This document shows, piece after piece, positions 48,200-56,801 of a DNA stretch of 64,000 nt; the first letter of the stretch is position 1; the number at the start of each line of letters is the position of its first letter. A program made the translations under genes and the position numbers. Under the pieces are notes generated by a model. It was not told where the DNA came from. It saw nothing but the letters and a program-made list of their open reading frames with translations, and did no database searches. The DNA comes from Hyphomicrobiales bacterium (lineage in GTDB: Bacteria; Pseudomonadota; Alphaproteobacteria; Rhizobiales; OSC116): the NCBI GenBank assembly GCA_013214705.1, contig JABSRZ010000005.1:62001-126000 (forward strand), given 5' to 3'.

Positions 48200-49219
48200 T
48201 TAAATTGATTCGGGCAAATCTATCAGGTGGCAGGAAGCAAAATGGTCGTCACCATCAATTGAATATCGCTTCAGCGCCGGCACATCTGTTTTACAAATAT
48301 CCACAGCGCGGTGGCACCGTGGATGAAACGGGCAGCCGCTGGGAGGATTGATGGGACTTGGTACATCGCCATTCAGCACAATACGTTTGGTTTGTTTGTC
48401 TAGATCAGCGACGGGAATGGCTGATAGCAATGCCTCTGTATATGGATGCAAATTGTTAGAATAAAGCTCCTCGGAGCGGCAAAGTTCGACAATTTTACCA
48501 AGATACATAACGGCAATGCGGTCGCATATATATTCTGTAACGCTTAAGTCATGTGTGATGAATATATAAGTAAGATTCTTTTCTTCTTTTAGCTTCATTA
48601 ACAATTGTAGAACCTGCGCTTGAATGGAAACATCCAATGCGCTGACAGCTTCGTCGCAAACGATTAGCTCTGGCTCTACGCTTAATGCACGTGCAATACC
48701 GATGCGCTGACGCTGGCCACCCGAAAACTCGTGCGGGTAGCGGTCCATATATTCGCGGCGCATATTCACGGCTTCCAGCAGATCACCAATGATTTCGCGT
48801 CGTTTTGCCCGTGATTTCACGCCATATTTCTTGAGTGGGTCCTGCAGTGATCCGAAGATTGTGAAGGCTGGGTTAAGTGACGAATGTGGGTCTTGAAAAA
48901 CTATTTGTAAAAGCTTTCGAAACGGTTCCAAACCCTGCGCATTAAGCTTGACGAGGTTGGTGACCTGATCTCCCGAGTGATAGTTGATGTCGCCATTGGT
49001 TACAGGAACGAGACTTAGAATGGATTTTCCAAGCGTAGTTTTACCGCAACCACTCTCTCCAACAAGCCCTAGAACTTCGCCTCGAAAAACATCGATATCA
49101 ATACCGTCCACTGCCTTTACATGCGCTACAGTTCGTTTGAATATACCAGCCTTGACTGGAAAATACGTTTTCACACCGCGTAAACTCAGGATTATTTCTT
49201 TACTGTTATTTTTTTGCAT
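48200..49219 (-). CDS. Dipeptide-type ABC transporter ATPase, DppF-like
   Basis: A 339-residue ATPase that energises the importer. Walker A is GLVGESGCGKTTLGKS, the Q loop is IVFQDPHSSLNP, the signature is EFSGGQRQRIGIARAL, Walker B is LIVCDEAVSALDVSIQAQV, and the switch His is in FITHDLSV. The oligopeptide-type C-terminal extension carries GCPFHPRC. The start lies inside the upstream ATPase gene by 14 bases, with AGGAG ahead of it. Confidence 0.95.
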   Translation of the reverse strand: MQKNNSKEIILSLRGVKTYFPVKAGIFKRTVAHVKAVDGIDIDVFRGEVLGLVGESGCGKTTLGKSILSLVPVTNGDINYHSGDQVTNLVKLNAQGLEPFRKLLQIVFQDPHSSLNPAFTIFGSLQDPLKKYGVKSRAKRREIIGDLLEAVNMRREYMDRYPHEFSGGQRQRIGIARALSVEPELIVCDEAVSALDVSIQAQVLQLLMKLKEEKNLTYIFITHDLSVTEYICDRIAVMYLGKIVELCRSEELYSNNLHPYTEALLSAIPVADLDKQTKRIVLNGDVPSPINPPSGCPFHPRCHRAVDICKTDVPALKRYSIDGDDHFASCHLIDLPESI

Positions 49220-50222
49220 TTGGCAATAACTCCTGGTAGCGCCAGCACATAACTCGATGGGTTTTGTCTATGTAACTTTCATCCGGCATAACATCACATG
49301 CATCGACTGCATAACTGCACCTCGGGGCAAACTGGCATCCAATCGGTCTGTTATATGGATCTGGAGTCGAGCCAGGTATGGGTTCGATAATTTGATCTTT
49401 ACCCATACCAAGCACCGGTATGGAATCTAGTAGAGCTCTGGTATAAGGATGAACAGGGTTGCGCAAGACTTGGTCAACTGTCCCTGCTTCTACAATATTA
49501 CCCATATACATTACCGCAACGTTGTCAGCCAATTCGGCCACCACCCCCATATCATGGGTAATTAACATAATCGCCGTTCCATGATCAGTTTTCAACTTTT
49601 CCATCAATTCGAAAATCTGTGATTGAATGGTTACATCTAGCGCTGTTGTCGGCTCATCCGCTATTAGAATTTTGGGATTGCATGACATGGCCATGGCTAT
49701 CATTGCACGTTGACGCATTCCGCCAGAAAAAGTATGCGGATAATCATCGATCCGCATTTCGGGTAATGATATGCCCATGTTTCGAAGCAGTTCGATGGTC
49801 TTAGTACGGATTTGTTTTCTATCCAAATCGGTGTGGTATTTTAGGCTTTCGCCTATCTGAAAACCAATCGTATAAACTGGATTAAGTGCGGTCATCGGGT
49901 CCTGGAAAATCATTGCAATTTCAGAACCACGTATTGAGCGCATTTTTCGTCCGTTGGGCTCTAGCTCTTCAATCGAAATGTCACCCGCATCACTGTGATA
50001 GGTAATCTCGCCTTGCTCGATGCGTGATAATTTCGGTAGCAATTGCATAATAGTGGACGCAGTCACGCTTTTACCGCAGCCGCTTTCTCCAACGATACAC
50101 AAAGTTTTGCCTTTCTCGATCTCAAAGGAAACTCCATTTACGGCCTTGTTACAGCGGCTATTTGTATAGAAATATGTTTTCAAATCTTTAACGCTAAGCG
50201 CCACGTTTGGATTATTTGTCAT
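49206..50222 (-). CDS. Dipeptide-type ABC transporter ATPase, DppD-like
   Basis: A 338-residue ATPase. Walker A is CIVGESGCGKSVTAST, the Q loop is MIFQDPMTALNP, the signature is TFSGGMRQRAMIAMAM, Walker B is ILIADEPTTALDVTIQSQ, and the switch is LITHDMGVV. The C-terminal extension has the Cys-containing GCQFAPRCSYAVDAC. With the DppF-like ATPase it forms the heterodimer. It follows the permease after three bases. Confidence 0.95.
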   Translation of the reverse strand: MTNNPNVALSVKDLKTYFYTNSRCNKAVNGVSFEIEKGKTLCIVGESGCGKSVTASTIMQLLPKLSRIEQGEITYHSDAGDISIEELEPNGRKMRSIRGSEIAMIFQDPMTALNPVYTIGFQIGESLKYHTDLDRKQIRTKTIELLRNMGISLPEMRIDDYPHTFSGGMRQRAMIAMAMSCNPKILIADEPTTALDVTIQSQIFELMEKLKTDHGTAIMLITHDMGVVAELADNVAVMYMGNIVEAGTVDQVLRNPVHPYTRALLDSIPVLGMGKDQIIEPIPGSTPDPYNRPIGCQFAPRCSYAVDACDVMPDESYIDKTHRVMCWRYQELLPNAKK

Positions 50223-50225
50223 GTT

Positions 50226-51140
50226 TTAACCTTGCTGGGATGGGTCGGTCGCATCGCGAAGACCATCCCCAATAAAATTGACGCTAAGAACAAACACGGA
50301 AATTACCGTACCGACCGGGAGCCACATCCACCAATAATTTTGCAATACCCGCAAATCTTGTGCAGTGTTCAAAATATTCCCCCAAGTCGGAATATTTAAC
50401 GGTACACCCAGTCCCAGATAACTTAGTCCTGCCTCAGCCAGAATAAATGCGGCAGTTGACAAGGTTATATTTACCATGACCGGGCCCAAAGCATTGGGAA
50501 GGATGTGTTTGTAACAAATCGAGGCGGTTGAAAGCCCGAAACTTTGCAAGGCCTGAACATATTCTTCTTCGCGAAGTGACAGCATTTGCGCGCGTGCCAT
50601 TCGATACATACCGCCCCAGCCGGTTAGAATGAAAATAATCATCAAGTTTAGAAGACTTTGGCCAATAATCGATACCAATAGTAAAACCAGAATAATTTGC
50701 GGGAAGGACATAAATAACTCAGAAACACGCAATGCCAACACATCAATCCAACCACCCTTGAAGCCTGTATAAGCACCAATAATGATGCCGATTACTGCAG
50801 AAATCAGGCCACTGCCGAGCCCAACAAGAATTGACACTCGACCGCCATACAGCACCCGGGCAAATACATCGCGGCCCGTTTTATCTGTACCAAACCAATG
50901 TTCGGCAGAAGGCGCTTTTGAAGCATTGCGAAGGTCTATTTTCAACGGGTTTGCATCCGTCAGAAGCGGCGCAAATATCGCGGAAAATAGGATTATAGAG
51001 AATAATATTATACCTAAGACCGCCAAACGATTGTTAAGCAATTTAGCTAACGCTCGGTTGCGCCTGCTGGGCGAAAGCTTTTGAGCCTCTTCCAGTTCGA
51101 GAATACGATCAAATTTTCGGTCTAAAGAACGACGTGACAT
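50226..51140 (-). CDS. Dipeptide-type ABC transporter permease, DppC-like
   Basis: A 304-residue membrane protein with an N-terminal cytoplasmic stretch, a first membrane segment (LAVLGIILFSIILFSAIFAPL), and the binding-protein-dependent transport domain (FGTDKTGRDVFARVLYGGRVSILVG; EAA loop near LREEEYVQALQSFGLS). Six membrane segments are expected. GAGGGG precedes the start. It pairs with the DppB-like permease 10 bases upstream in the operon. Confidence 0.94.
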   Translation of the reverse strand: MSRRSLDRKFDRILELEEAQKLSPSRRNRALAKLLNNRLAVLGIILFSIILFSAIFAPLLTDANPLKIDLRNASKAPSAEHWFGTDKTGRDVFARVLYGGRVSILVGLGSGLISAVIGIIIGAYTGFKGGWIDVLALRVSELFMSFPQIILVLLLVSIIGQSLLNLMIIFILTGWGGMYRMARAQMLSLREEEYVQALQSFGLSTASICYKHILPNALGPVMVNITLSTAAFILAEAGLSYLGLGVPLNIPTWGNILNTAQDLRVLQNYWWMWLPVGTVISVFVLSVNFIGDGLRDATDPSQQG

Positions 51141-51150
51141 TAAGAACCCC

Positions 51151-52110
51151 TCAGTTCAATCTTACGCGAGGATCGATTAGCGCCGTTAAAACGTCGATAA
51201 TCAAACTAGCCATTAGCACAGCAAAAACAGAGAACAGCGCAATCATCATCACAAGTGGGTAATCCGATCCACGCACAGCAGTGATAAATTCATTGCCTAT
51301 CCCCGGCCATTGGAACACTTGTTCAATGATAACCGAGCCGCCAATTAGGAGTGGCAAACGGAAACCAATCAGCACTACGACCGGCGTCAAAGCTACCCTA
51401 AAACCGTGCAGCAAATTTATCCTCCATTCGGGCAATCCTTTGGAGCGTGCTGTGATAATAAAGTCACGGGTCAAAGCGTCTAGCATTGACGAACGCGAAT
51501 AGCGCATTACGCCAGCAGTCATCATTAATGACAAAACCATAGCCGGCAAGACGATGTGGGGGGCTCTATCCCAAATAGTTTCATATCCTGGCATCAAGCG
51601 GCCGCCGGCAGGCAACCAACCCAAATTAAGCGCAAAAATCAGCATGACCGAAAGGCCAAAAAGGAATTCTGGGACCGAAACCCCGAGCATTCCGAATACG
51701 GTCAGGAAATTGTCTGTTGGAGACCCACGACGCAAGGCACTAATTGTGCCCAATATACATCCAATAATTGTTGAAAATAGCAGTGCCACAAACGACAGCT
51801 CTAACGTGGCAGGTAAGCGATCTAGGAAAATAGTAGCTATTGGCACTCCACCTGCAAGCGAATGCCCAAAATTTCCTTGAAAAATATTGCCCAACCAAAT
51901 CACATAACGGACCAGAAACGGGTCATTAAGACCGTAGGATTCACGTAGGGCCTGTAACTGTTCGGGCGTTATTCTACTTGCGACCTCTGGATTGATAAGC
52001 GATGAAACCGCGTCACCTGGTGTAAGTTCTAGCCCTAAATAGACCAAAAAGCTTATTACCACCAACATCGGGATCAGAACAAAAATGCGTCTGATTACAT
52101 ATACAAGCAT
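51151..52110 (-). CDS. Dipeptide-type ABC transporter permease, DppB-like
   Basis: A 319-residue membrane protein: N-terminal anchor YVIRRIFVLIPMLVVISFLVY, then LRESYGLNDPFLVRYVIWLG (typical of DppB), the transport domain with the EAA loop DFIITARSKGLPEWRI, and the C-terminal VFQWPGIGNEFITAV. It starts 81 bases after the binding protein gene. Confidence 0.94.
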   Translation of the reverse strand: MLVYVIRRIFVLIPMLVVISFLVYLGLELTPGDAVSSLINPEVASRITPEQLQALRESYGLNDPFLVRYVIWLGNIFQGNFGHSLAGGVPIATIFLDRLPATLELSFVALLFSTIIGCILGTISALRRGSPTDNFLTVFGMLGVSVPEFLFGLSVMLIFALNLGWLPAGGRLMPGYETIWDRAPHIVLPAMVLSLMMTAGVMRYSRSSMLDALTRDFIITARSKGLPEWRINLLHGFRVALTPVVVLIGFRLPLLIGGSVIIEQVFQWPGIGNEFITAVRGSDYPLVMMIALFSVFAVLMASLIIDVLTALIDPRVRLN

Positions 52111-52191
52111 GAGCTATATCCTTGCCGCGAATAGAAGTTCACATGAGGAGCAGCGACTAGCGTCGCTGCTCCAGTTATTGTTAGTTATCAC

Positions 52192-53814
52192 TTACTTACG
52201 TGAGAACTGATTAATCCAAATCATACGCGTGTAAGGAATATCCACTGGGATCACCCGCATGAAGTCTAGTGCCTCAAGCGAGGCAACGTCACCCGTATTC
52301 TTGGTGAAACCGTAATCCATACGACCTGCAGTAGCGTTTTTGATCAGATTTGCGTCGCCATCGTAACTTGGGAAGGCAACAATCTCATCAATTTTCGCAA
52401 CACCACCATGGTAGTTCTCAAACGGAACGTAGCGTGTAAAGTCGTTCATTTGAACTTCTTCGATTTTGTATACGCCTGAGCCGATTGGATTCTGCCAGAA
52501 CGGATCTTGTTGGAACTGTAGTGGATCGGCGTTTTTCAGCAGATGCTCAGGTAAAATCGCGAATTGACCGAAGGTGATCAATAAGTTTGGATCCAACGTA
52601 TCAAAGCTAAGGTTGATGGTGTTGCCATCGACCGAGATGCCGCTAACCGAATCGGCAGCACCGCTCTCATAAGCTTCAGAGCCTGTGAGCGAGGTAAACG
52701 TATTGCGCACAACTGCATGTATCGTTGGAATGCGCAACGCAGTTTCGATGCTGAACTTAACGTCATCTGCCGTCAAGGCCTCACCATCGTGCCAAGTCAA
52801 ACCGTCTTTAAGTGTAAAGCTTGCGGTCAAACCATCGGCGCTAACCTCATAGCTTTCAGCCATGGACCCACCTATTGGATTAAGAGCACCATCAACTTCA
52901 AGAAGGCGGTCAAACACGATTTTCGTCGTCATCCAGATTCCCAGATTTAGCCACGGCGCTTCAAAAAATTGAGCAGGTGCTGTATTTGTGTACATTACCT
53001 TTTTACCGTTCTCATCTGGGGTTACAGTCCAGTTTTCAATGCCCCAATTGTAGTTATACTGGTCGTTACCATACGCACCACCATTACGATTCACGCGGTC
53101 ACTCTCAAAGACGAACAACTGTTGGTAATAGAGCGGAATGGAATTTAGGTTTTCGCTCCAGTATTTTTGGATGGCAAAATATCCCTCCTTTTGCACTTCA
53201 GGGTCAGAGCTAGAATTAATCTTAGCGATTAACGCGTCGCGCTCAGCATTACCTGGTGTGTGTGAAACCCCACCAGTTTTATAAGGGTTGAAATATTCCT
53301 GCCCTACCAGAGCGGCAGCAGCACCATAACCCAGATCCCAAGTGATATTTGCAGGACCGTTCACCGCATCATCCGGCTTCGCTGTTAGCTGTGCACCAAC
53401 ATCACCCTGTAGCTGACGATAGGTTATTTTAATGCCCACATCCGCTAGATATGCTTGAACCGCGGCCATTAAGTCGGCGGTTAACTGGTCGCCGTAATAA
53501 TAAACCAAATCAAGTTCCCGGCTCGTATCCCAGTCTGCAGCCGCAAGTAGTTCGCGGGCTTTTTCTGGGTCATACGAGTATGGGTTTAACCCATCAGGCT
53601 TATTTGGACCGTTTGGTAGCATACTATCTGCAACAAGAGCGCGTCCCTCGAGCAGGGTCTCTACAATGGTGTCCATGTCGATGGCATAAGCAATAGCTTG
53701 CCGAACACGAGGATCGGACAGCGCCTCGCTGTTAATCGTTTCTGCAGACACCAAACTTGTGCCTGACATAAACATGGCTGTTGCTAGAGCAACACCGGCT
53801 AATTTTTTTAACAT
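52192..53814 (-). CDS. Circularly permuted family-5 solute-binding protein
   Basis: A 540-residue periplasmic binding protein of the transporter. A signal peptide ends MSGTSLVSA (residue 24). Directly after it comes SDPRVRQAIAYAID (33-46) and YSYDPEKARELLAAADW, which in DppA/OppA-type proteins open the C-terminal part of the protein. That half ends near NWTVTPDENG (261-270). Only then come the normally N-terminal elements: KIVFDRLLEVDGALNPIGG, GLTWHDGEALTADDVKFSIE (near 338), ILPEHLL, NPIGSGVYKIEEV, and NATAGRMDYGF, ending at WINQFSRK where a normal protein would continue into SDPRVRQA. Mature length (516) equals an intact family member. The ATG at 53814 has GGGAGAAG upstream; earlier in-frame ATGs lie in a tandem repeat. 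Confidence 0.93.
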   Translation of the reverse strand: MLKKLAGVALATAMFMSGTSLVSAETINSEALSDPRVRQAIAYAIDMDTIVETLLEGRALVADSMLPNGPNKPDGLNPYSYDPEKARELLAAADWDTSRELDLVYYYGDQLTADLMAAVQAYLADVGIKITYRQLQGDVGAQLTAKPDDAVNGPANITWDLGYGAAAALVGQEYFNPYKTGGVSHTPGNAERDALIAKINSSSDPEVQKEGYFAIQKYWSENLNSIPLYYQQLFVFESDRVNRNGGAYGNDQYNYNWGIENWTVTPDENGKKVMYTNTAPAQFFEAPWLNLGIWMTTKIVFDRLLEVDGALNPIGGSMAESYEVSADGLTASFTLKDGLTWHDGEALTADDVKFSIETALRIPTIHAVVRNTFTSLTGSEAYESGAADSVSGISVDGNTINLSFDTLDPNLLITFGQFAILPEHLLKNADPLQFQQDPFWQNPIGSGVYKIEEVQMNDFTRYVPFENYHGGVAKIDEIVAFPSYDGDANLIKNATAGRMDYGFTKNTGDVASLEALDFMRVIPVDIPYTRMIWINQFSRK

Positions 53815-53826
53815 AACTTCTCCCAT

Positions 53827-53874
53827 TTGTTGTGACCTCGCGGCCATTTTTTGTTGTGACCTTGCGGCCATTTT
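53827..53874 (-). repeat. 24-bp tandem duplication before the binding-protein gene
   Basis: Two adjacent 24-base units (53827-53850 and 53851-53874) differ at one base. They contain ATGs in frame with the binding-protein gene, so a longer reading would begin with a repeated MAARSQQK. The true ribosome site is downstream of both units. The repeat may be a scar of the rearrangement next door. Confidence 0.85.
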
Positions 53875-54011
53875 TTACAAGTTAACGGTAACCCCACTAA
53901 ACAGTGTCGGATACAATCCAAACTCATAATTTCTTGAAAGACACGCAGGCAAAATTGCAATCGCGGCTTTCTTGTTTTTCTTCAGAGCAACCTCATTTTG
54001 GGTCTTTCTGC

Positions 54012-54077
54012 CTATGCCGCTGTAGAGGTCATTTGCATGGCTGCTGCCAGTGCATTTCCTAATAGCTGCTTTTTCAT
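54012..54077 (-). pseudogene. Vestigial signal peptide of a lost binding-protein gene
   Basis: An ATG at 54077 behind GGGAAGG opens 21 codons that read as an export signal (MKKQLLGNALAAAMQMTSTAA) and then stop at TAG; a second stop follows ten codons later. It looks like the 5' end of a binding-protein gene whose body has been lost. It lies just upstream of the permuted gene. The remaining sequence of the 53875-54107 gap shows no other gene. Confidence 0.65.
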
Positions 54078-54107
54078 TGGCAATACCTTCCCTTTTGGTG
54101 TGCTAAT

Positions 54108-54833
54108 TCATCTCGCTCCATTTGTCATCTGGCGGGCTAATGCTTGACGAAAATACGAGCCGTAATTTCGAGTTAAGTGACAGGTAAGGATTTCAACGGC
54201 CTTATCTGCCTCTTTGTCCAATATCGCCTCGACAATCTTTTTGTGTTCATCGTTACTGGATTTATTTAGGGTTGCAAAATCGTCTAATACCGGGCGGTTT
54301 TTCATCAATCGCTCTACAAATGTTGCATGCAGCGCGACAAAAATTGGATTACCGGGTACTTCAGCCAAAACCCGGTGGAATTTCACATCGGCATTTCTAA
54401 AGCCTTCGATGTCCGAAATATGTTTGTCACACTCTTCAATAGCGCTAACCATTTTGGCGATCTGCGCATTAGTTGCGTGGACCACCGCATAGCGCAACAT
54501 ACTGGTTTCTAGAAATAGACGGGCTTGCTCAAGATGTGCATTACCTTCGCTTCCGTTAAAGAAAAATCCGGCGGTTTCGCCCAATCCTTCCATCACTTGG
54601 CCTAAAGATGGTGCAAGCACACGTGGACGTTTTCCTTTGTTGTGATCTGCAAGGGTCATGCCTTGTAGGATTGTGAAAGATTCGCGCACCACGTTTCGGC
54701 CAACACCATATTGCTCACATAAAATACGCTCAGATGGGTACATATCGCCCGCAGACAATTCACCATCATGCACACTAGCTGCAAGGATTTTGGCTATTTC
54801 TGCTGCGGTAATTACTTTTCCCATATCTCTCAT
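54108..54833 (-). CDS. FadR-type GntR transcriptional regulator
   Basis: A 241-residue regulator. The N-terminal winged helix is LSAGDMYPSERILCEQYGVGRNVVRESFTIL (split here as SAGDMYPSERILCEQYGV and GRNVVRESFTIL), and the C-terminal FCD ligand-binding domain has ARLFLETSMLRYAV, DVKFHRVLAEVPGNP and LTCHLTRNY with metal-ligand histidines. FCD regulators of this kind respond to sugar acids or related carboxylates. It lies between RraA-like and transporter genes and is a good candidate to bind the palindrome at 55692. The start may be 54833 or 54824. Confidence 0.9.
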   Translation of the reverse strand: MRDMGKVITAAEIAKILAASVHDGELSAGDMYPSERILCEQYGVGRNVVRESFTILQGMTLADHNKGKRPRVLAPSLGQVMEGLGETAGFFFNGSEGNAHLEQARLFLETSMLRYAVVHATNAQIAKMVSAIEECDKHISDIEGFRNADVKFHRVLAEVPGNPIFVALHATFVERLMKNRPVLDDFATLNKSSNDEHKKIVEAILDKEADKAVEILTCHLTRNYGSYFRQALARQMTNGAR

Positions 54834-54957
54834 GCCCTATTTTCGATTGATGTTAGGTAACCATAGTTTATTTATTGTGCCCAGTTTTTAATTTTTAGTC
54901 AACCAAAATTATTATTTAGAATACCAATTTTGATCATTTTCAAAAATAGACCGCCAA

Positions 54958-55629
54958 TCAGAGAATTTTGTATCGCGCAAAAATATCTACCAGCGTGTTG
55001 CCGGAACGTATTTCGTCCCGCACTACATTCTCGGCGTTCACTTTTTCGAAAGCTTTTTCAACCACTTCCGCGATAACAGCTTTTGGTACGATAACAATGC
55101 CATCGATGTCACCGAATACCAGGTCGCCACTATTAATCAACACACCTCCGATTTCACCAGGCACATCAGACATCATCATTTTACCACGGTACTTTGTGTC
55201 CGCAGGGTTGGTGCCGCCGGAAATTACCGGAAATTTTAGGCCTGTAATTTGGCGCGCATCACGTATACAACCATCAGTCAAACAACCCGCCGCACCAAGT
55301 TGAACCGACCTTTCGGACAGTAATTCACCCCATGGGGAGATCCGCAAGTTGCCGTGACAAACCAAAACAGGAACATCGCCGGCGTTCAGGCTATCGACCA
55401 GCGCAATTTCGTTTTCGTAAACACGTATGTTGTCGTCGTCATGATACACTGGCATATAAAGCCCGACGCGCGCAAAACCGCATAGAGTCAATTTTGAGTC
55501 CAATAATTTTAGGCCGGGTTTTACTATTTGGTTATGATATCCAAACGAATCCAATGTATCTGCGATTACCGCCGTATAAAGCTGAGACCTACACAACTTG
55601 AGCAAATCTGCTTTTTCTAAACTATTCAC
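54958..55629 (-). CDS. RraA-like / HMG-type aldolase family protein
   Basis: A 223-residue protein of the RraA/4-hydroxy-4-methyl-2-oxoglutarate aldolase fold: LYTAVIADTLDSFGY, GELLSERSVQLGAAGCLTDG, the metal/substrate segment GCIRDARQI, and GDLVFGDIDGIVIVPK. In a catabolic cluster an oxoacid aldolase or a sugar-acid dehydratase-associated role is likelier than RNase E inhibition. The start is GTG at 55629, five bases after GGAGGTGA; an earlier TTG has no site. Confidence 0.87.
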   Translation of the reverse strand: MNSLEKADLLKLCRSQLYTAVIADTLDSFGYHNQIVKPGLKLLDSKLTLCGFARVGLYMPVYHDDDNIRVYENEIALVDSLNAGDVPVLVCHGNLRISPWGELLSERSVQLGAAGCLTDGCIRDARQITGLKFPVISGGTNPADTKYRGKMMMSDVPGEIGGVLINSGDLVFGDIDGIVIVPKAVIAEVVEKAFEKVNAENVVRDEIRSGNTLVDIFARYKIL

Positions 55630-55672
55630 TAATATCACCTCCAATTACAGCGCTTCTAACTGAGCATTTCTG

Positions 55673-55707
55673 TTGACACTCTTAGATATCTGGTTATCAT
55701 GATAACC
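55673..55707 (+). promoter_or_regulatory. Promoter with a perfect 16-bp palindromic operator
   Basis: TTGACA (55673-55678) and TATCAT (55695-55700) are spaced 16 bases apart, facing the plus-strand arm. Over the -10 lies the perfect palindrome GGTTATCATGATAACC (55692-55707). It sits in the divergent gap between the RraA-like gene and the plus-strand arm, so one regulator could control both. The related word GGTAACC occurs at 53887 and 54856, near the binding-protein and GntR starts. Confidence 0.75.
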
Positions 55708-55778
55708 TAGTATTTAAGAAAGTCAAACCGAACCTTTAAAGTTTCTGAAGTTTCTGAAAGCATACCGGGAGAGAGACC

Positions 55779-56786
55779 ATTTATAACGTATTAATAATAG
55801 GTGCTGGGGGCATCGCACAGCGTCACCTCAGAGGTTATGCAAGTACAGGCCGAGCGAAATTGTCTATTGTGGAGCCAGACGACAAAAAGCGCGAAGAAAC
55901 GGCTCAGAAATTTGATGTGATCGAAGCGTTTTCAAGCATTGATCAAACCAGTCTTGCCGATTTTGATTTGGCGGTCATCTGCACACCAGCTAACACACAT
56001 GTTAATTTGATGCAGGCCTGCGTATCAGCAAGTCTACCGTTTATGGTGGAAAAGCCATTGTCCGTTACGGAAGATGGAGTTAGTGAACTACTCAGCCAGA
56101 TTAGTGCAACAAAATTGGTGGCCCGGGTCGGTTATATTCGTCGCGTTGCCGATGAAGTTCAGGTGCTGCGCAATCAAATATTACAAGGCAAAATTGGCGA
56201 TCTGCGATTAGCCTATCTTAATTCATCGCAAGAATTTCCAAAGTATCGTCCGGACTATCAGTCAACCTATTATGCGCGCGCCGATATGGGTGGTGGCGCG
56301 ATTCTGGATGGTGCAAGTCATTTATTCGACCTTTTGATTTGGATTGTGGGTCGACCGGTTGATGTAAGTTGCATGTATGATCGTTTGGTTTTGAAAGGAA
56401 CTGATACTGAAGACACTTGCCTAATCAATATCCGCTTTGAAAACGGTGCGATGGCAAATATCACTATCAATCAATTCCAAAAACCAAATACGAGTCGAAT
56501 TGAACTCATCGGAACCGACGGCAACCTGTTGCTTGAACACACAAGATTGTCTTTTTCAGATAGTGACGATCCCAATCCTGTCGAAAGTAAAGACTATATG
56601 GAAGGATTAAATCCGGTCGAGGCGCACCAAGCGCGATTTACAATGCAAGCGAATGCGATGCTCGACGCAGTTGAAGGCAAGCCGTGCCATTTGGCGACGC
56701 TTGAAGAAGCAAACGTTAATCTAAAGCTTGCGCTTGCGGCCAAACGATCTTGGACGGAGCGTAAAATAATTACGCTTGATAATTAA
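55779..56786 (+). CDS. Gfo/Idh/MocA oxidoreductase with a probable ATT start
   Basis: About 335 residues of an NAD(P)-dependent sugar or cyclitol dehydrogenase. The Rossmann entry VLIIGAGGIAQRHLRGY is encoded only if translation begins near 55779, where an ATT follows GGGAGAG at good spacing; the frame is closed by TGA at 55756 and holds no ATG, GTG or TTG before 55860. The rest is typical: VICTPANTHVNLM, the catalytic-lysine motif VEKPLSVTEDG, and DMGGGAILDGASHLFDLLIW. It is the first gene of the plus-strand arm. A TTG start at 55860 would remove the dinucleotide-binding loop. Confidence 0.85.
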   Translation: MYNVLIIGAGGIAQRHLRGYASTGRAKLSIVEPDDKKREETAQKFDVIEAFSSIDQTSLADFDLAVICTPANTHVNLMQACVSASLPFMVEKPLSVTEDGVSELLSQISATKLVARVGYIRRVADEVQVLRNQILQGKIGDLRLAYLNSSQEFPKYRPDYQSTYYARADMGGGAILDGASHLFDLLIWIVGRPVDVSCMYDRLVLKGTDTEDTCLINIRFENGAMANITINQFQKPNTSRIELIGTDGNLLLEHTRLSFSDSDDPNPVESKDYMEGLNPVEAHQARFTMQANAMLDAVEGKPCHLATLEEANVNLKLALAAKRSWTERKIITLDN

Positions 56787-56801
56787 TACGGAGTTACTTT
56801 T

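Noticed and set aside
52192-53814. Two fused or frameshifted halves of different binding proteins
   Set aside because: The frame is continuous, the two halves add up to one complete family member without overlap, and the junction residues continue naturally from the end of one half to the start of the other.
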